64,000 nt of DNA from Torreya grandis (taxonomy: Eukaryota; Streptophyta; Pinopsida; Cupressales; Taxaceae): the NCBI GenBank assembly GCA_037957365.1, contig JARHVA010000316.1:3619501-3683500 (forward strand), in the 5' to 3' direction. Under the pieces are notes generated by a model. It ran no database searches. It had not been told where the DNA came from and saw nothing but the letters and a program-made list of their open reading frames with translations. A program made the translations under genes and the position numbers. This document shows positions 1-10,979 of this stretch, in pieces; position 1 is the stretch's first letter; each line of letters begins with the position of its first letter.

Positions 1-1190
1 CATAGGAAGGGGGATAGCTTGGGTTCCAAACTAGCTTTCCAAATTCTATCAAGTTTGGCAAGCCAAATTTTAGGGGATGAATTAAGACCGAGCAACACCT
101 GTTGATATTATAGAGATTAGGGGAGAAGGGACTCATAACTTGATAAAGAAGGCCTAGAGAATAATTTTTAAAGTGGGTGTCAAAATTCCACCACCAATCC
201 TTCCACAATGCCTTGGGCATTTACAACCCCAACTTAAGAAGCATAATATCTAGTAGAAGTTCTTGAATGCAAGGAACAAAAGGTAAGTCTGCATTGTTTA
301 ATTTATTTTTATTTTAAATTCAGCGAAGGAATTTAGTCCCTAGCATCAATCACGTCGTAAATGATATGGATACCTTTATGAAAGAGCCTGAGGGCTTTGA
401 TTCCTAAAAATTTAGCCAACAAAACATTAGTGCATGTCATAATAGGATACCACCATATGCTAGGATCATTAAAATATAATCTTGTGCAAAAATAATCACC
501 AATTCATTTCATGTACAACTTGACAACTTCAAAGGCCTTCCATATACTTTTGGCAATAAAAGAGCCTTCAATTTTGATAGGAACCATAATGATGAGAAGG
601 GAGTGGGAGCCTATATTCTTCCAATTAGCTTTACCATTAGGCAACCTAGAAGAAATACAATGCCCTAACAAGATTTTCTAGGCCTTATTATTTTAAATGG
701 CTTGAGCCACCCATTTGGCACACAAGGATACACTCAATCTATAGAGGTCAATAATTCTCATACCTCATTTATCCTGAGGAAGGCAATAAATATCCCAAGC
801 AACACGATCAAAGCCCCTCATCTTCTTGGATTAGACCAAAGAAAGTCCCTGAGAATTTTAGCTAAATTATCATAAGACACGTTAGATGGAGCCCAATATG
901 AGGAATAATAAACATTAGTAGCAATGATTATTTTAGTGCAAATTTAGAATTTCCCTTCTAAATATAATGGCTTGGTAATCCAATATTCAAATTTTTTCTC
1001 CACTCTATTGATGACATACTACCACAACTCAGTCAAAAAACTATCAAAGGCAAAAGGAATGCTAAGAAATTTGAATTTCTCTCCTTGCAAAATCCATTTC
1101 CATTTAAATTAGAGAAGCCACTAAGGCATATGCATCATGCTTTGGCTGTAACACTATGTATTACTCCATTGCAATATAGACCTAGAGGCC
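1..1190 (-). pseudogene. LINE C-terminal region remnant (post-RT)
   Basis: Downstream of the RT the minus strand still resembles the plant LINE C-terminus, which follows the pattern 'IRDFLWS...RRR...' then 'LP...GG(L/I)' then 'LLGKW'. Near 880-830 a segment reads KILRDFLWSNPRRR, and further down is SLCAKWVAQAI (near 725-695). Later sequence to base 1 holds only weak similarity. No RNase H domain could be identified. This section adds support for the element's orientation, and the element runs off the window's left edge. Confidence 0.6.
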
Positions 1191-2050
1191 AAACAAAAGA
1201 TGTCAAGACACTTCATAGATTCTAATAAGGATCATTCTTGCTCTTCAATTGTAAGGAAGGTGTCATCCAAAAAGTGATCATTGATGATCTGGGATGAAAG
1301 AGAAGGTATAAAAATACTCCAAACTAGACCCTATTCAGCTTGAGAGGCAAGAAGATATCCTAAAGCTTCTATAGAGAGGACATACAATAATGAAGCAAGA
1401 GAACAAGCTTGCTAAATGGAGCATTGAAGGCGTATGATATCATAATTGAAGCCATTAATGGTGAGGCAACATGAGGCATCTGAAATGTAGTACCAAAACA
1501 AAGTACTGGCCGAAACCAAGAGCATTTAACATAACTAAGATAAAATGCCATTCAATTATATCATAGGCTTTTTAAAAGTCTAGTTTGAGAAAGATGGTTC
1601 TCTAATAAAAAGACTCTAGCCCATTCCATGCCTTCCCAAAAAAAAATAGATTATCAAATATATATCACTCTCTAATAAATTTGGTTTGCTCTGGTCTAAC
1701 AATTGTAAGAAGAATGAAATGGAACTGATTGGCAAGAGCCTTCATGAGGATTTTGTAGGAAACATTCAACAAGGTGATAGGTTGCCAACTGGTAATGAGC
1801 TTTAGATCTCCCACTTTGGGAATAAACTTAATATTACCATGGTTGATTAAATCTCCTAAAAATAGTTTTACAGGGTTTCTTCATAGACTTGAGGCAAGTT
1901 TGGCCTAATAAAATCCCATTTAGCTTATATAATTTACATGAAAAACCACCAAATCAAGGGGCTTTATTGTTACTCATGCATTGGAGAGCTTCTATGAGTT
2001 TTTGGAGGGTCAACACGCAACTTTGCTATATACTTGAAAATACTACCAGT
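1190..2050 (-). pseudogene. LINE reverse transcriptase remnant
   Basis: Minus-strand translation gives consecutive RT blocks of plant L1 elements: NNKAP (near 1975), HGNIKFIPKVGDLKLITSW followed by QPITLLNVSYKILMKALANQ (about 1840-1725), RPEQT (near 1690), FLKLDFKKAYD-like sequence (near 1590), CSLASLLYVLSIEALGYL (about 1400-1340) in place of the canonical 'QGCPLSPLLF' block, and FLDDTFL (near 1260) in place of the FADDT catalytic box. The second Asp of the catalytic pair is retained, but the reading frame is lost several times. The remnant is unambiguous as a family member and non-functional. Confidence 0.85.
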
Positions 2051-2390
2051 CAAAATTTATGCACTTCTATTAAAATGAACATGTAGATGAAGGGATGGCT
2101 ATGAGTGCATGTGCTCTTATATCTCCTTGATGATTTAAAGGATTGATGCTTAGACATCATTATTGTAGTTATGTTAGGCTATGAATGCAGTAACTCAAGC
2201 ATGATGGTTTTACTCGTAAACGCGAGTCAAAAGCACTGCTTATACTGAACACTGTGATTAAGTTTAATAACTCATGATTTTGTGCAAATATGTAAAAATA
2301 TTACAATATTTTGCAAAAAACATTACAATGCTTTTCAAAAAATAAAAAAACACTTTTTTTTTTTCGTTTTGGCTTCTTTAGTGTCTTTTT

Positions 2391-2526
<136 letters not shown>

Positions 2527-2599
2527 TTGTGAGGAACCACATTGAGGCATCCCTACAAACCTTGAGATCTTTCTTCCATTTCCTCTTGGGATTAGAATA

Positions 2600-3870
2600 C
2601 TAGCTTGTAGTGGTTTAGGAAGGTTGAGGAGATGTCAGGGAGGGAGGTGAGCCTAGTTTAGGTTAACTTGATGGCCTTAATCTAGTCACGAGATTTCTTG
2701 GCCCTAAGGAATTTGAAAAATTCTTTGGAAGCTTTATCCTTGACTTTGAGCCAATGTAGTCGAGCACGCAATTGCCTTATGGCCATGTAGCCATCTGCAA
2801 CCTTGATGTGGTGTTTTAACAAGGCAACGAGATTCTATAGATGAATATCAAAAGGATTGAGCTCAAGAAGGGATGAAACCCTCTAAAATTACTTGATGTA
2901 GCATCCTCACAATACTTCTTAACCTAAGAAACTTACTTCCCATAATGGTCGAGGAAGATGGTGGTGTGCAAAATGGCCTCATTCTAAGTACTTAATCTAA
3001 TTGGTAACATAAGGAGGGTGGGGAGCCAAGTTTTAGATTCAGGCTATCAGATAGATGTGCCAGCATGGGCTAAGAGAGAGGTATTGAGGATGAATTGATT
3101 ACGTGGCACCTTGTATTGCCTCATGACTCATTCGACTATGTAGGAGATATAAGCATAATCAGAGAGAACCAAGTATGAATGGACAGTAAGAGACTTGCCA
3201 TCATTGTTGGAGAAGATTTTTTTTATAACATATAATGGTTGAGCCTTTTGAGTGGATGGTTATCCCCAACATGATAATTAGACCATGTAAACCAAGATGT
3301 GGTATTAAATGAGTGTCACTAGAGGAAAAGGTTGACAAGACCCCATTTATTATTAAAGTAATACCACACTTCATGTTATTTGATTCAACACCTCATAGGC
3401 AAGGTACTAAGTTTGTCTTTGGAATGCTCAATCATATTAACATCCTTGCAAACTAGCCATGTGACAATGGAAGGTTATCAGCTAAGGATTACCAAAACAA
3501 AGATCTGTCAGGATCATCATCGGGGACGTAAATGTTAAGAATGCCTAATGAATGGACATCAATATCCAAAAGCATCCAAATACCCTGGTGTGATGGGTCC
3601 TCCCCCATGGCAATAACAAAGGGGAAAAATTAGGTGAAACTAAAATGCTAGCACCACCACGTCCTTCTTCAAGTAGAGTGGAAAATTGGGTGGCATCACA
3701 TCAAATACATCTTAGAGAAGTATACAGAATAAATCATGAAATTTTAAATTTTTGTAGGCAAACAAGATCTAGAGAGCCTATTTGTGGACATGCAGCATGC
3801 ACAAAGTATTTTTGGGAGGATTTTTTAAGACCTTGAACCTTTTAGGATAAAATATTCATTAGGATATCAT
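2600..3870 (-). pseudogene. LINE endonuclease (EEP-type) and linker remnant
   Basis: On the minus strand the sequence passes through the landmarks of a plant LINE APE-like endonuclease: a start resembling 'ILSWNVRGL' (3870-3840), a 'VCLQ' segment near 3760, the strand GIWMLLDIDVHSLGILNIY near 3560, a degenerate 'GDFNMIE..DKL' catalytic loop near 3430, and FTWSNYHVGDN near 3290. The downstream linker, which in this family leads into the RT, is seen as RARLHWLKVKDKASKEFF near 2770. Stops and frame changes break it repeatedly. In active elements this enzyme nicks target DNA to prime reverse transcription. Confidence 0.75.
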
Positions 3871-4199
3871 CCATGTGGAGCTCCCCCTCTCTGTCCTCAA
3901 AATATACTAAAATTGAAAAACTATTATGCTTGTTTGGTTGAGAGACTATTCCCAACATAATGGAGTGACATTTAGCACCATGCTCATCTTGGGGGGAGTG
4001 ACCACCACCATGGGGTGGGTTGCATGACTGCCTAGAGAAGGAGCTACTAGTTGAGGATATCCTAGTGATAGGAACCATGGCATCTTGGGAACTATTATAA
4101 AATAAAATATGCAGGGCTTGGGGGACTAGAACAATAAGGGGAGGTAGGGTGGGTATCTCCTGATGAGGCTCATTTACTGGAGAAGAAGCTGTTGAAAAG

Positions 4200-4990
4200 G
4201 AGGGTTTCATCCTTGGTCATAGTTTCTTAGAGGTAACCATAGTCCAACCATCCCTTTTATCCACCAACTTGGGATTCTCAGTTTGCAGAGGGGCTGAGAA
4301 AGGATTCAATCATTTCATAATGGGATAATCTTTGATACAATGGTCGAATACCTTATAATGAAATCAAGTTTTAGGCAAGTTAAACTATACAACTTCCCAT
4401 GACTAGTGGGCATCAACAACCTAGATATTAATGAATTGGATAAGTCCACCTCGATGCAAACCCGTTTGTTGGGGAGAGAGGAGTGCCACTTCAATGGTTC
4501 ATGGCAAACAATATATCCAATGGGTGCAACAATTTGTTTCATAAAGGACCATAGTTGCACCAGTGGGCTGAGAAGCTCAACTTAGACTAGAACCCTAAGG
4601 GAGGCTTGCTTTGTGGCCTGAAAATATTGAGACCAGTTGGAACGAATCAAGAGTGTGCTTCAAAAAACCCAACAACTTGATTTGGTAGAAAGGGCTTGAA
4701 TTTCAGATGGCTCTTTGTAGGTAAATAGGAAAAACCCTTTGGTTAGGTTTTTGACACTAATCACATGAATGCCCATGGGTTCCCAATGGTGGCAAAACCA
4801 GGTTTGGAGAGACTCCTTTAAGGGGACTTGACTGACAAAATAATCAACAAGCAAGTAATTTTCATACCATTTGCATGCATTTTCAATAGAATCACCACCA
4901 AGACATACCTCTTGTTGGGAGGGAAGCATAAAAGGAGTACCTAGTTGAAGACTTTTGGGACAAACTTCCGTGCTCGTTTGTGTGCATTCC
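4200..4990 (-). pseudogene. LINE ORF1 remnant with DUF4283 domain
   Basis: Two open stretches (4929-4660 and 4560-4315) encode parts of the DUF4283 RNA-binding-type domain found at the start of plant LINE ORF1 proteins. The motif GIHVISVKNLTKGFFLF matches the family's conserved strand ending in NGFFLFxF. The second stretch has KRVCIEVDLSNSL, matching the conserved ARVCVEVDL segment that precedes the zinc knuckle. The Cys-rich knuckle itself is not recognisable. The piece lies directly upstream, in the LINE's own orientation, of the endonuclease remnant, which supports a single original element. By family knowledge ORF1 binds the element RNA; this copy cannot be functional. Confidence 0.75.
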
Positions 4991-5380
4991 TCTCATCTCC
5001 TGCAACAATAGTTGTAGTCGAAAATGGGTAAACTATTATATAGGGTTAACCCAAAAAATGGAGCACCGAGAATGGAGCACCGGGTACAATTAATATCCGA
5101 AAACCCTAAAAACTCTTGCACAAGAAATATGAAAAACCAACAAGAAAATGTACAAAGAAAGATAAGTTAACCATAAAAAACCCTAACAAAACTCGTTTCA
5201 CCTTAATCACAAACAAAAAACTTTAACAATATAAAGAATTCTAAGAACAAACTTGACTATACTTTTGAAAAACACTTAGACATTAAAAGAAAATGGATCA
5301 GCAACATATAACTAAACTATTATGAACATAACACTAAATAATATAAAAAATATGTGAAACTTAATCGACTCTTTAATCGA

Positions 5381-5949
5381 TCACGATCTAAGATATTGAC
5401 TTTGTAAAATAAACTTATAGATTATTCGATGCCATTGAAGAGAATGAGAGAGTAACGACATGGAAGTGGATTGCATGGATCTGCACACAATGCATACGGT
5501 GATACCAGGCTGTCGTGGCTGAAACGAATATATGATACATGATGCAGGGCACAAATATGCACATAGTCCAGAAGCAGTTTGACTAGAAGCATCAGATTCA
5601 CGTTGGCAGAAATTTTGTGGGACTGTCAACGAAATTGATAATCAAATAAACTTTCTTTAACGCTGCAGTGCTATCAATTTTCAAGCACCTCTCAAGACTA
5701 CATAAGTCTGATATAGAATTAGCACTTGCAGATAGATCTTTAGTTCCACCCCGGACAAATCATTCTTCCAACAGATAAGCAACGAAGAAACGTAGAGACT
5801 TCTGGTAATATACGTTTGACAGGGACGATGGAAGATGGTTCCAACGGCTCAAAATGTCTGAGTAAGAATTTTACAGTTTCTTGAAGGATGCAATAACAGG
5901 CTAGTTTGCACGATGAGAACAACCGTGGGAATTGACGTGCTTCGTTCAA
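5381..5949 (-). pseudogene. Unrecognised coding-like remnant
   Basis: Base composition here is less AT-rich than the surroundings. The minus strand has two open stretches, 5949-5740 (69 codons) and 5629-5381 (82 codons), in different frames. Between them the sequence can be followed with frame changes (for example a segment reading LCSLERCLKIDSTAALKKVY). Upstream on the minus strand is a TATA-like tract (about 6119-6110) and a purine-rich leader (about 6085-6050), as a promoter and 5' UTR would look. I do not recognise the protein family. It could be a first exon of a decayed host gene, or the 5' part of a transposon. Neither stretch starts with a convincing ATG. Confidence 0.3.
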
Positions 5950-6129
5950 TGCCTCGATTTGAAATGCTTAGGTAAATGCTGAACGTTGATGCTGAACTTT
6001 GATAATCCTGTCAGCAGCTTTAATAATCCTTCCAGAACGTTTTTATGTCTGGACGCTTCTTTCTCTCTGCTTCCACGCTTCTCTAATAGTTTTAGACTAC
6101 AAAATGACACTATAAATATAATCTAAACT

Positions 6130-8880
6130 TTTAGAGAGAATTGGACTCTCATAACGGATGGATTAACGTGGCTCCGATACTAAATATTAAATTTTGTTCG
6201 GATCTTACAATTTAAACACTCAATACACTTTTAAAAAACTCAACTAATTATATATATGTATAGAGGAGTCAACACCAATTCACAATTCCACAAATCTCTT
6301 TTAAATTTTTTCTAAAGACACAAATTTATCTCTTACAAATTTATCTTCTAATGAGTTGTTATAATTAAATTATAATTCACATTATTCTCATACAATTAAT
6401 TTTATATATATATATATACAAACGTATAATATGAACATTAAACTATAATATTCGTAACAGAGCTTTATATGAATTATTCAACGCTTTCAACACAGACCAA
6501 TGATGGCATTTTTGTCCAAAAAACAGCAGAGGGTGAGCCCCGAGGAGAAGGACATGCTTGTATATATATATATGTGTGTGTGTTTTATTCTATTACTTTT
6601 ATTAAATATACAAACAATAATAATAATGAAGGCCTTAGTTTTTCCTTTCACAAGTATGACATCAGAAGCTTCTACTTTATGTTGTCATCGTAGAAAGTTT
6701 ATCGATATAATTAATATAAAACTTTAATAAATTGATTATTTATTTAATAAATTATATTGTTATATTTTATGAGTATTTAATTAATTAAATTAATAAAAAA
6801 TAAAAAATTATAAAATGAAATAAACTAACATATTTATTTTAGATAAATATATGTAAAAAATATTTTTGGAGGTGCCCATTCTATTTATGTCACATATTCA
6901 GTCTAATATAAATGCTTTTAGTGACCTCTTTTATATAAATAGAAAATTGTGATTTTGGTAATGGTCGATAGTCTATGACCATAGAAAATGGAAACTTGTT
7001 CTCTACCTTTCATCAATGCTATGTTTCTCTTAGTGCATTTGTTTGATAAGGATATCTTGAATTTGATTTATATGTATGACTGTAATGGACTAATGGAAGT
7101 AACAAACAAATGGAGGTAAGTTATTAAGATGAACTAGTAAACAAGATTTGTGAAACATGCATGTTTCTCAATGTTCAATACATTTTCAAGAAACAAGGTT
7201 TCCATTCATGGTTTTGCATTCAAGCATGATATCTTTGATACTTGATAGACTGATGCAATTCAAGTATGCTCGAGGATGATTAAAGGTAGAGAACAAGTTT
7301 CTAAATATGTAAGAAAATTTAGGTTTTGGGATGTTATTCATGCCAATTTTGACACTTTTTCCAAACTGGTCTGGTTTACCCAAAAATGCATACAGTTGTT
7401 ACAGGTAACTTTTTAGACTATATCAAGCTAAATTGATCCTCCTATGTCCATGATACCAATGAAGTGATTGGACATAAATGATTCCAAAGAATAACTTCTC
7501 CATGATAAAACCAAAACCAAACAACAAACAAATGAAATAAAACACATAAACACACCACTCTATTTTTGGTGGATGCAAGATTACTTGGGACTTTAGTGCT
7601 CCTGCATCAACTCCACACCCTACAGTGAAGCTTTAAAAGTAGATAAAAACATGCTCTTTTGTATTTCACCATCAAGAATCAAATTAAACTTGACTTTGTT
7701 GATCATTGTTATCATATGATACAAAAGCATATGAGATTTATAAATAAAGTCTATTGAGAAGTAAAATGAGTTGAAAATTTTAAGAACTTAAGGGTTCTTG
7801 AAAGCCTCAATCTGAAAGTTTTAACTTGAAAAATAACAAATGGATTCTAAATTTAATTTGATTAATACATCCTTTTATTATCTCCTAGATCAAAATAACA
7901 TTATTTTTACGTACTAAAACTATATACTACTAATAAATAAGATTTGAAATTATTTATCTTCAAATAGCTATAGGTACCCTTAGGCCACAAGACAACCCAC
8001 ATCATACTAACACACTAAGTGCACAGTCTATCAATCTCATTATAAATAATTTAGTTCATAATTTAACATCATGAGCACATTTAAAACTTGCTACATAAAA
8101 GGCTTTAATGTGACAAGAGGGATTTTCCTTTCTATTAAATAATTTAAGTTTTTGAACAATAAATCATGTTGAAATAAGTATACGTGAAATTTATGAGCCA
8201 AAGGGCTTAAAAATTTTTCATTTAAAGTGACATTATTATTTTACCTTTGGGAACCTTGGGTTTTTTTTTTAAAATTTTTTTTTTTTTCTAAGTCATACAA
8301 TGCATGAATCATGGTATTTATTTCAAAATTTGAAATGGAAGTAGATAATGTTTAAATGGAAGAAATTTTAAAAACATAAGGACATGAAACATGAAATGAA
8401 TTTTAATTAATGTTAGAAGTAATTTCTTGTTGATAAATAGAAAGAATTTTAGCAATTTAAATATTTTTAGACATGTGAGAAAATATTAGAATTATTTTTG
8501 AGAAATTAGAAGGATTTGAGAAACAACAAGGAGATGTTGAAAAATAGTAAGAATTTGAGAAGTAAAAACATTATAATAAATTGAAGGTAGTTTGGATAAA
8601 GTTGTATTTTGAGAAATGGAATGAATGATATAAGAGACATAAAGAGTAAAAAAAATATAAGTAAAATTATAAGATATTAAAAAAATGATTCCATGGAAGG
8701 TAAGTTATGTAACTTTCAAAAATACATTTGTAAGTTTAAGTATTTCATCAAAGTTGTCTATAATTCTTATTTATTAATATTTTCAAATTTATCTTATCCT
8801 TTAAGTGAACTATTTAAATAAAACATTCTACATATTATTTTGAATAATCTTATTGGAAGGTCTTCAGATTCGTATTAACA
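6130..8880. other. AT-rich intergenic stretch with no recognisable gene
   Basis: The stretch consists of AT-rich sequence, short microsatellite-like runs (TA near 6405, TG near 6575), a poly-T tract near 8260-8288 and A-rich low-complexity DNA at 8340-8690. Short open frames (for example 6469-6727 on plus and 7383-7186 on minus) show no family motifs. The only structured item found is the inverted repeat at 6991-7301. Confidence 0.6.
6991..7301. repeat. 20-bp perfect inverted repeat, arms 6991-7010 and 7282-7301
   Basis: The left arm gaaacttgttctctaccttt is the exact reverse complement of the right arm. The 271-bp spacer shows only weak complementarity. It may be the remains of a small foldback element, or chance in a repeat-rich genome; no target-site duplication was identified. 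Confidence 0.6.
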
Positions 8881-8884
8881 TCAT

Positions 8885-9138
8885 TGGCATTTAAAAAAGA
8901 GATATTACAATATAAACTTAAGTTAATATCATCTCATATAATTTCTATTAAGAGTTTCTCATTTTCTATTAAAGAATCAGTTGGTGGGAAAAAAAAATAA
9001 AAAATGTATATTGACATTCAAAAAAGAGATATAACAACATAAACTTAAGTTAACACCATTTCATATAATTTCTATTAGGAATTTCTTATATTCTATTAAA
9101 AAATTAGTTGATGGGAAAAAAAAAACAAAGAAATGTAT
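8885..9138. repeat. Diverged tandem duplication, period about 127 bp, two copies
   Basis: Two adjacent units share the order: A-run plus gagatat, ataaacttaagttaa, a segment ending catataatttctatta, and a gttg(g/a)tggga motif followed by a long A run. Matching landmarks (gagat at 8899 and 9026) are 127 bases apart. The repeat lies just downstream of the 3' end of the protease-like gene and has no coding content. Confidence 0.85.
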
Positions 9139-9352
9139 AATTATTATTATAATAAATTTGAAATTTAAAAATATATCGTAAGTGATTTCAACTTAACAAT
9201 AAATGTGTTTCTCGTTTTAAAAAAAGAAAAAATAAAATAAAAATAAATTGCAGTTATCAAATATTATTCTATAGTTTTGTTTGTTATATTATTATTCTAT
9301 AGTTTTAATTGGAAATGTGCTTATTTGATAATAGTGGTGGCTAAGTAATATG

Positions 9353-9416
9353 GAGTAATGTGCTTATTTGAAAAGAGACGATACGAGTAATGTGCTTATT
9401 TGAAAAAGAGACGATA
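9353..9416. repeat. 32-bp tandem duplication just 3' of the protease-like gene
   Basis: The unit gagtaatgtgcttatttg followed by an A run and gagacgata occurs twice in succession (from 9353 and from 9385), the second with one extra A. It lies about 45 bases beyond the gene's stop codon, immediately past the putative polyadenylation signal. A single related unit is seen at the equivalent place in the 43-kb duplicate (about 43240-43267), so the doubling is specific to this copy. Confidence 0.85.
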
Positions 9417-9424
9417 TCACGACT

Positions 9425-9430
9425 TTTATT
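9425..9430 (-). terminator. Putative polyadenylation signal AATAAA
   Basis: On the minus strand AATAAA lies 31 bases past the TGA stop of the protease-like gene, a normal distance for a plant near-upstream element. Plant poly(A) signals are loose, so the exact cleavage site cannot be read. Confidence 0.45.
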
Positions 9431-9460
9431 TAGTTAAAGAAGGCACAAACCATTACATTT

Positions 9461-10924
9461 TCAGCACTGTTCATTGCTGAAGCCAACCCTGTTGTTTACA
9501 TTGTCGAAAGCCACTCGTAGCCCCTGTTGCTGAACATTCCCGATGATGTTGACAGAGTCCCTGTCAGACGGTAAAAAGGGAAAGCACACCCGATTTTCAT
9601 CAATCTGAAGGAGAGTTCCTACTTTCGGAACATCAACGTTGGCATTTCCTTTGAAATGAAGAGTAACAATTGGAATTTTCACAGATTTTATACTGGATAA
9701 TCGGTAGCAGGGTCGAAAGTCTCCAAATGGCCGGGCTGCCTTAACACCAGGTGCGAATGTCTTCATCTTTTGCTCAAAGGAATCTGTCAAAGCCTGGTAG
9801 ACAGGCCTCACCAATCGGGTTGCCATCAGTGCAGTGTCTATGTATGTGATTGTTGGCAGAGCACCGGGAACCTGCATGCTTACCCTAAGGCGTTGCGCCC
9901 CCACGCTGATACCTTCCAATCCCAAAAGGTATGCACTTGAAAAGAAATCGGCATTCCTTTGCATGGGGGTGAAGTGTTTTACAGACGACGGAATGGAACC
10001 CTTCCCAAACCTCAGCGAGCCTGTTGCGCGCACAGACAGATAGTTGGGAAGACAGTAGGAGAACTGTCCACGGTATTTCTGTGAAGCCAGGGAAAGGGGA
10101 CCCCTGCCCAACCCCAAACGCCCGGATGTTCCATCCTGTCTGTCTTGGCTAAAGCCATAGGCGCATCCCATGTGGAAATCCTTGAACGTTTGGCGACCCA
10201 GACGCAGGGTCTCTGTGATATAATCTCCTTCCGACCCTTGGGCAACACCATTAATGTCAGCATACGTGCAGACGCCCCATTTGTCACACTCCGAATGAAA
10301 CTCCTTAGGATCTGAACCCAGGGGAGGACATTTTGAGGTCTTACAAAGTACTGGCTTAAAAGAAGAGGATTGTTTGGGGACATACATGGGGAACTCCACT
10401 TTCAAACTGCAACCCTTACAAGGTTGGCACTCGATCCACGATAGGGACGTGAGTGTATCAATTCCCATCAATTGTTTGAGAGCAGATATCCCAATCCCAA
10501 CTGTTACAGTATATTCTGGCCCCTTCGTTTCACTTCCAGACGTAACTGGAATATTGAAGGCAGCACTTCTTCGAGTAGAGCTGCCACTCTTATTCTTCCC
10601 TGCATTGGAAAGGATGCCATTAAGAAGATGCTTATCACTCTCCAGCCCTTGCAGCAACCTATCCCTCCAACTGGAACCTGAGCTTGGGTTGAGATAAGAG
10701 ATTGTCAGATCTGTGTCTCCTCTTCTTCCTTTCTCTTGGGATGCCAAAACCTCAAGTGGACTCCTTGAGGCATTAAAATCCATCTCCTCTTCAATAAGGA
10801 ATGTATCCATTCCAACTGTATAGTATCTTTCCTCTGAAGAACTGCAGTCGCTAGTGGTTAAGTGGAGCAAACAGTAAAGGAGAAAGCAAAGAGCAACAGC
10901 TAAAACTTGCTTATTCATCGCCAT
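9461..10924 (-). CDS. Nepenthesin-like pepsin-A1 family protein, probable pseudoprotease
   Basis: A 487-residue single-exon gene. Start chosen at 10924 because AACAATGGC matches the plant start context; the frame runs on to 10936 only through a non-ATG codon. It has a hydrophobic signal peptide (residues about 5-25), a propeptide-like region to about 135, then an A1 fold: GIGISALKQLMGIDTLTSLSW (N-lobe active-site strand, Asp at about 156), Cys-rich nepenthesin-type insert CQPCKGC to CTYAD (about 166-222), GLGRGPLSLASQ (about 271-282), YIDTAL (second catalytic strand, Asp about 363), and NIIGNVQQQGLRVAFD near the C-terminus. Both Asp residues remain, but the triads are DTL and DTA rather than DTG and DSG. 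The flap segment that normally reads YGDGS is INGVAQGS, so the flap Tyr is gone. I infer a secreted or vacuolar protein with weak or no proteolytic activity; TAXI-type inhibitors show that this fold can be reused without catalysis. The frame is intact, which suggests selection. Confidence 0.88.
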   Translation of the reverse strand: MAMNKQVLAVALCFLLYCLLHLTTSDCSSSEERYYTVGMDTFLIEEEMDFNASRSPLEVLASQEKGRRGDTDLTISYLNPSSGSSWRDRLLQGLESDKHLLNGILSNAGKNKSGSSTRRSAAFNIPVTSGSETKGPEYTVTVGIGISALKQLMGIDTLTSLSWIECQPCKGCSLKVEFPMYVPKQSSSFKPVLCKTSKCPPLGSDPKEFHSECDKWGVCTYADINGVAQGSEGDYITETLRLGRQTFKDFHMGCAYGFSQDRQDGTSGRLGLGRGPLSLASQKYRGQFSYCLPNYLSVRATGSLRFGKGSIPSSVKHFTPMQRNADFFSSAYLLGLEGISVGAQRLRVSMQVPGALPTITYIDTALMATRLVRPVYQALTDSFEQKMKTFAPGVKAARPFGDFRPCYRLSSIKSVKIPIVTLHFKGNANVDVPKVGTLLQIDENRVCFPFLPSDRDSVNIIGNVQQQGLRVAFDNVNNRVGFSNEQC

Positions 10925-10928
10925 TGTT

Positions 10929-10964
10929 TCAAGCACAGACAGTTTTTGGATTGCTACTCGCCAT
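10929..10964 (-). CDS. Short upstream ORF in the leader (11 codons)
   Basis: An ATG at 10964 on the minus strand opens an 11-codon frame (MASSNPKTVCA) that ends 4 bases before the main ATG. It matters only if transcription begins upstream of it: the nearest TATA-like box would place the start site near 10945, inside the uORF. In the 43-kb pseudogene a one-base deletion in the A run fuses the equivalent frame in phase with the main ORF. Confidence 0.3.
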   Translation of the reverse strand: MASSNPKTVCA

Positions 10965-10970
10965 TGAAGG

Positions 10971-10979
10971 ATTTAAATA
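10971..10979 (-). promoter_or_regulatory. TATA-like box of the protease-like gene
   Basis: TATTTAAAT on the minus strand lies 46 bases upstream of the main ATG, implying a very short 5' UTR. The same box is kept in the 43-kb duplicate (near 44718-44726) and, as tatttaaacagg on plus at 18178, in the 17.7-kb fragment, where the flanking promoter sequence is also alignable. Confidence 0.5.

Noticed and set aside
6160..6190. Minus-strand gtatcggagcc resembling a Met-tRNA primer-binding site
   Set aside because: Only a partial match, with no LTR end (TG...CA) or coding region of a retroelement positioned around it.
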